IMG/VR virus record: IMGVR_UViG_3300008055_000387
Span: 1 to 21,326 of that record
Source of the DNA: a virus
Length of the DNA stretch: 21,326 bases
Direction: 5' to 3' (one strand)
Position 1 is the first letter of the stretch. Each line of letters starts with the position of its first letter. The position numbers and the translations under genes are program-made. This document shows, one piece after another, positions 18,770 through 21,326 of the stretch. The notes under the pieces are model-generated. The model made no database searches. It had not been told where the DNA came from and saw only the letters and a list, made by a program, of their open reading frames with translations.

Positions 18770-19332
18770 TGAGCGTCGATCTGCCCTTTGTTGTTGCGCC
18801 AGCCAAGCGCAGCAAGCGCCGCATTGGCACCAAGGCCACCGGCATCCTGGAGCTGCCCGTGCATGGCTCACTGCAGGTCGGTGAGGTGATCGCGGTCAGT
18901 GATCTGACCACCGAGAACGATGCAGCGGTAGTGATTGCCGCCAAGTTGGCGCAGCGCATCAGCGCTGCGCAGGAGATCACCATCCTCGAAGCGTTCGCCT
19001 TGGTGGAAGCCTCAGCGGTGGGCAGCAGCATGAGCCCGGAGCAGGATGCCATTCGCCTGCAATACCTCAGCGAGATCGCAGAGCTGACGCGCATCTATGT
19101 GCAGCGCGGTCGGGAGCGGATGCTGGCCAGTGTCACAGCCTTGATTCGCTACCGGCTGGAGCGGCCGCAGTGGAGCATGGCGGACACCAGCCAGCTGCCG
19201 CAGCCCTTGATGGATGCGCTCTTTGCCTTCTTTGAAGAGGAGCGCCAGGCCGGGCAGGATGACACCGCCGCCCCACCATCTGAGGAGGAGATAAAAAAGC
19301 AGCGGCCGGGGACTGGAAGCCAAGCCGCATAG
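18769..19332 (+). CDS. tail assembly chaperone-like protein, short (unshifted) form
   Basis: 187 residues from ATG 18769, overlapping the previous stop by one base; an upstream in-frame TTG (18766) is possible but less likely. It starts MSVDLPFVVAPAKRSKRRIG, has helical parts (QDAIRLQYLSEIAELTRIYV) and ends with an acidic PSEEEIKKQRPG. The A AAA AAG at 19293-19299 is in the correct frame for -1 slippage. Its downstream overlap with a second open frame mirrors the gpG/gpGT pair of lambda-like phages, where the minority long form and majority short form assist tube and tape measure assembly. The amino acid sequence alone does not prove the family. Confidence 0.6.
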   Translation: MSVDLPFVVAPAKRSKRRIGTKATGILELPVHGSLQVGEVIAVSDLTTENDAAVVIAAKLAQRISAAQEITILEAFALVEASAVGSSMSPEQDAIRLQYLSEIAELTRIYVQRGRERMLASVTALIRYRLERPQWSMADTSQLPQPLMDALFAFFEEERQAGQDDTAAPPSEEEIKKQRPGTGSQAA

Positions 19333-19982
19333 ATTGGCCGGCCCTGTTCTGGGCCTTGGTCAAGGCCTTCCCCGGCCAGTTCCATCGCAGCACCTTTGCG
19401 AGCGAGAAGGTGGTGGTGGTAATGGCGGCGCATCGGAGCTTGCTGGAGCTGCAGCGGCAAGAGCTGCAACTGCAGGAGCTGCAAGGGGCACAGCTGTGCA
19501 GCCTGCTGTACAACATCAACCGCGATGCCAAAAAGGGCAAAGCCACCAGTCATCAGGACTGGTTGTTCTTCCGCACAGAAGAGCGCAGCGAAGAAGATCA
19601 GCTGCCGGCGGTGGTGGCGCACATCTGTTTGGCCTTGCGCCATGAGGAGCAGCTGCCGCCGCTGTTGATCGGCATCTGGCGCGATGTGCTCAAGCGTGCA
19701 GAGGTGCCGGCCCAAGTGCCGGAAATCCGGGCGCTGGTGAGCGCAGATCGGAATCTGGTGGTGGTGGCCCCCAGCTGGGAAGGCGGCCACGTTCGGGGCT
19801 TCGTTGCGGCCAAAGGGCAAACCCCCGGCACCAGCGTGGAGCTCAGCGACATTGACCGTCCGCTGCTGCGCTATCAGCTGCGCCTGCCGTCGCGCCTGCA
19901 GCCCATCCACTTTGAGGCCGGTGTGCTGCTACTCAATGAGCAGAGCAGTGCTGGCCGGCTGTTAGGGGCAACTTCAACCTAA
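18769..19982 (+). CDS. frameshifted long form of the tail assembly chaperone-like protein (join 18769..19299, 19299..19982)
   Basis: If one in several ribosomes slips -1 at 19293-19299, 177 residues of the first frame are continued for 227 residues by a frame open from 19284 to 19982, giving a 404-residue protein. The second frame encodes AAAGDWKPSRIDWPALFWAL followed by QLPPLLIGIWRDVLKRAEVP and more. It has an internal ATG at 19356, but the upstream part (SRIDWPALFWAL) looks protein-like and would be lost if translation started there. The TGA at 19281 closes the second frame just upstream, so the slip must occur in a window of about 46 bases that contains exactly one good heptamer. This fits programmed frameshifting rather than a sequencing error. 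Confidence 0.6.
19293..19299 (+). promoter_or_regulatory. -1 ribosomal slippery heptamer A AAA AAG
   Basis: AAAAAAG reads as xxA AAA AAG in the zero frame (codons ATA AAA AAG), the canonical dnaX-type heptamer. AGGAGG (19283-19288) lies just upstream as a possible stimulator. Confidence 0.75.
19304..19377 (+). promoter_or_regulatory. RNA stem downstream of the slippery site
   Basis: GGCCGGGGA (19304-19312) is a perfect 9-bp complement of TCCCCGGCC (19369-19377), beginning four bases after the slippery heptamer. A second hairpin, GGCCTT-GGTC-AAGGCC (19352-19367), lies inside the loop. Together they could stall ribosomes and promote slippage. Fold energy was not computed. Confidence 0.5.
19965..19976 (+). 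promoter_or_regulatory. exact GGGGCAACTTCA motif (copy 9)
   Basis: Exact 12-mer encoding GATS in the last codons of the chaperone frame, 27 bases before the GTG at 19992. The reading frame differs from the non-coding copy at 9731, so the conservation is at nucleic acid level. Confidence 0.65.
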
Positions 19983-19991
19983 AGCTCTGGC

Positions 19992-20585
19992 GTGGACATC
20001 CTTGCGCTACGGGGAGCCCTGGCCACGGCTCTCACCGATCACCTCGGCACCTACACCCTTGCCAATGGCAGCACCACACCAGCGCTAGTGGTGCGCGATC
20101 CCGGTGCCGGCATGGGCGCTAGCACTAGCGTCAGCGGCCTGGAGGTGGTGATCAGCAGCGTGCCGGAGCTGGAGCAACAGGCGCAATACACCAGCAGCCC
20201 GTTCCTGCAGACCTGGAATGTGTTTCTGCTGGATTGGGGCGGCGCTGATCTAGAGGGTGCGGCGGCGTTGGTGCAGGCCGGCTTTCCGGGCACCACCGCG
20301 CAGATCCTCGCGGTGATTGAAGACGTTGGCCCCAAGCGGCAGACGCAGCTCAGGATTCCGCTCAGCCGTGCTGGCGGGCAGTTTGCCTTTCAGGTGCCGC
20401 CGACGCTGCAGGTGCAGAGCGTCAACGGTCAGACCGGTGCAGTGAGTTTGGACCTTGCGGATCTGGCCGATGTGGATGACACGGGCCTGGTGGATGACGC
20501 GGTGCTGGTGTGGGATGCGGCCAGCAGCAGCTGGAAGGTGAATCAACACACCACTTTGACCTTGACCGATGGCGGCCATTGGTAG
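19992..20585 (+). CDS. tail terminator-like protein with a C-terminal fibre-like extension
   Basis: 197 residues from GTG 19992. Residues 1-130 look like a minor tail/terminator protein (LALRGALATALTDHLGTYTL, then LQTWNVFLLDW, AALVQAGFPGT and QLRIPLS). Residues about 135-175 are VQSVNGQTGAVSLDLADLAD followed by a VLVWDAASSSWKV strand, the VNGQTG motif common at hinge regions of phage tail fibres and spike proteins. It may cap or connect the tail and display a fibre-interacting element. The two-part look is odd and could reflect a fusion. Preceded by an exact motif copy, with no strong Shine-Dalgarno sequence. Confidence 0.5.
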   Translation: MDILALRGALATALTDHLGTYTLANGSTTPALVVRDPGAGMGASTSVSGLEVVISSVPELEQQAQYTSSPFLQTWNVFLLDWGGADLEGAAALVQAGFPGTTAQILAVIEDVGPKRQTQLRIPLSRAGGQFAFQVPPTLQVQSVNGQTGAVSLDLADLADVDDTGLVDDAVLVWDAASSSWKVNQHTTLTLTDGGHW

Positions 20586-20596
20586 GGGCAACTTCA
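20585..20596 (+). promoter_or_regulatory. exact GGGGCAACTTCA motif (copy 10)
   Basis: Exact 12-mer beginning at the last base of the TAG stop of the preceding gene, 36 bases before the GTG of the fibre gene, non-coding apart from that base. Third perfect copy. Confidence 0.65.
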
Positions 20597-20620
20597 GCGC
20601 AAAGACCTAGCAGCTAGTCC

Positions 20621-21326
20621 GTGGCCAACACGATCCGAATCAAGCGGCGAGCGATTGGTGGCGGTTCGGGTGCGCCGAGCAGCCTGGCCAATGCGGAGCT
20701 GGCCTTTAACGAAGACAGTCAGGTTCTGTATTACGGCCTCGGCACCGGCGGTGCTGGTGGGTCGGCGACCAGTGCGTTGGCGATTGGCGGCCCTGGCGCC
20801 TACATCAGCTCGGCGACCACCCGCAACGCGAATCTGGTGCTAGCGGGTCCGGCGACAGGCTCGGCTGCAGCGCCGAGCTTCCGCAGTTTGGTGTCGGCTG
20901 ATATCCCCGATCTGAGCAGCGTCTATCTGGCGCTGAGCGGTGGCACGTTGTCGGGAAACCTGACGGTTTCGGGGAATCTGACGGTCAACGGCACCACCAC
21001 CACGATCAACTCCACCATCGTCTCGGTGGATGACAAGACGTTTGAGCTGGGTGCCGTTGCCAGCCCGGATGATTCCACCGCTGATGGTGGCGGCCTGGTG
21101 CTCAAGGGCGCCACGGATAAGACCTGGCTTTGGGTGGATGCCACCGATGCGTGGACTTCCAGCGAGCACGTCAACCTAGCCAGCGGCAAGAGCTACTCCA
21201 TCAACGGCACGGCCGTGCTGTCAGGCTCGGCGCTGGGCTCGGGTGTCACCAGCTCCAGCCTGACCAGTGTGGGCACGATTGGCACCGGCGTCTGGCAGGG
21301 CACGGCCGTGGGCGTGGCCTATGGCG
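20621..21326 (+). CDS. tail fibre protein, N-terminal part (3' truncated by window)
   Basis: 235 codons from a GTG at 20621, running off the window. It starts VANTIRIKRRAIGGGSGAPS and SLANAELAFNEDSQVLYYGL, the N-terminus found in many cyanophage fibres that attaches to the tail. It then shows repeated short Thr/Gly strands (LSGNLTVSGNLTVNGTTTTI), a KTFELGAVASPDDSTADGGG segment and GTGVWQGTAVGVAYG. Receptor-binding repeats would follow beyond the window. Preceded by an exact copy of the 12-base motif rather than a Shine-Dalgarno sequence. The start is chosen because the conserved N-terminus begins exactly there. Confidence 0.8.
   Translation, partial: MANTIRIKRRAIGGGSGAPSSLANAELAFNEDSQVLYYGLGTGGAGGSATSALAIGGPGAYISSATTRNANLVLAGPATGSAAAPSFRSLVSADIPDLSSVYLALSGGTLSGNLTVSGNLTVNGTTTTINSTIVSVDDKTFELGAVASPDDSTADGGGLVLKGATDKTWLWVDATDAWTSSEHVNLASGKSYSINGTAVLSGSALGSGVTSSSLTSVGTIGTGVWQGTAVGVAYG

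Noticed and set aside
1-21326. tRNA genes, CRISPR arrays, insertion sequences, attachment sites
   Set aside because: None seen by eye. No spaced direct repeats, transposase motifs or cloverleaf-like sequences were recognised, though no search program could be run.

Overview
The window is a dense, almost entirely plus-strand phage structural module, read as part of a tailed siphovirus or prophage of a GC-rich picocyanobacterium (Synechococcus/Cyanobium-like). The host guess rests on the tail-fibre N-terminus at 20621, which has the NTIRIKRR...GAPSSLANAELAF pattern I associate with cyanophage fibres, and on the generally high GC. It is an inference. Every gene is on the + strand except one: an endonuclease gene lying antisense inside an intein.

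Layout. 1-500: the end of a RusA-type Holliday junction resolvase and a small unknown gene. 498-4632: packaging and head entry, with a small-terminase-like HTH protein, the large terminase, a sigma-70 region 2-like protein, a 61-residue membrane/HTH peptide and a DUF4055-type portal. 4632-7277: an 881-residue head morphogenesis protein made of a MuF domain, an intein of 274 residues and a C-terminal domain resembling ADP-ribosyltransferases. The intein sits exactly inside the conserved HPNCRC motif, and a Vsr-like/EDxHD homing endonuclease is encoded on the opposite strand of the intein DNA. 7280-8405: two small genes and a free-standing HNH endonuclease. 8433-9730: tail tube and neck proteins. 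9762-15447: tape measure, distal-tail-like protein and hub-like protein. 15462-18038: tail or receptor-binding candidates. 18071-19982: a scaffold-like coiled-coil protein, then a tail-assembly-chaperone-like pair joined by a probable programmed -1 frameshift (A AAA AAG with a 9-bp GC stem). 19992-21326: a tail-terminator-like protein with a fibre-like tail, and the start of a tail fibre gene that runs off the window.

How the parts work together. Terminase, portal and MuF protein package DNA. Neck proteins, tube, tape measure and chaperones build the tail. Hub, tip and fibre proteins recognise the host. The MuF C-terminal domain could be an enzyme carried in the capsid. A major capsid protein was not recognised, and scaffold and chaperone-like genes lie downstream of the tape measure, so gene order is not the textbook one.

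Most interesting observations: (1) the intein whose homing endonuclease is encoded antisense, codon-in-register, over the splicing-domain sequence; (2) a 12-base motif, GGGGCAACTTCA, with three exact copies and several variants, each about 27-43 bases upstream of a start codon, in a phage that also carries a sigma-like protein; (3) the MuF-intein-ADP-ribosyltransferase-like fusion; (4) the frameshift signal; (5) AT-richer islands inside the hub gene and the 16770 gene that suggest mosaic exchange.
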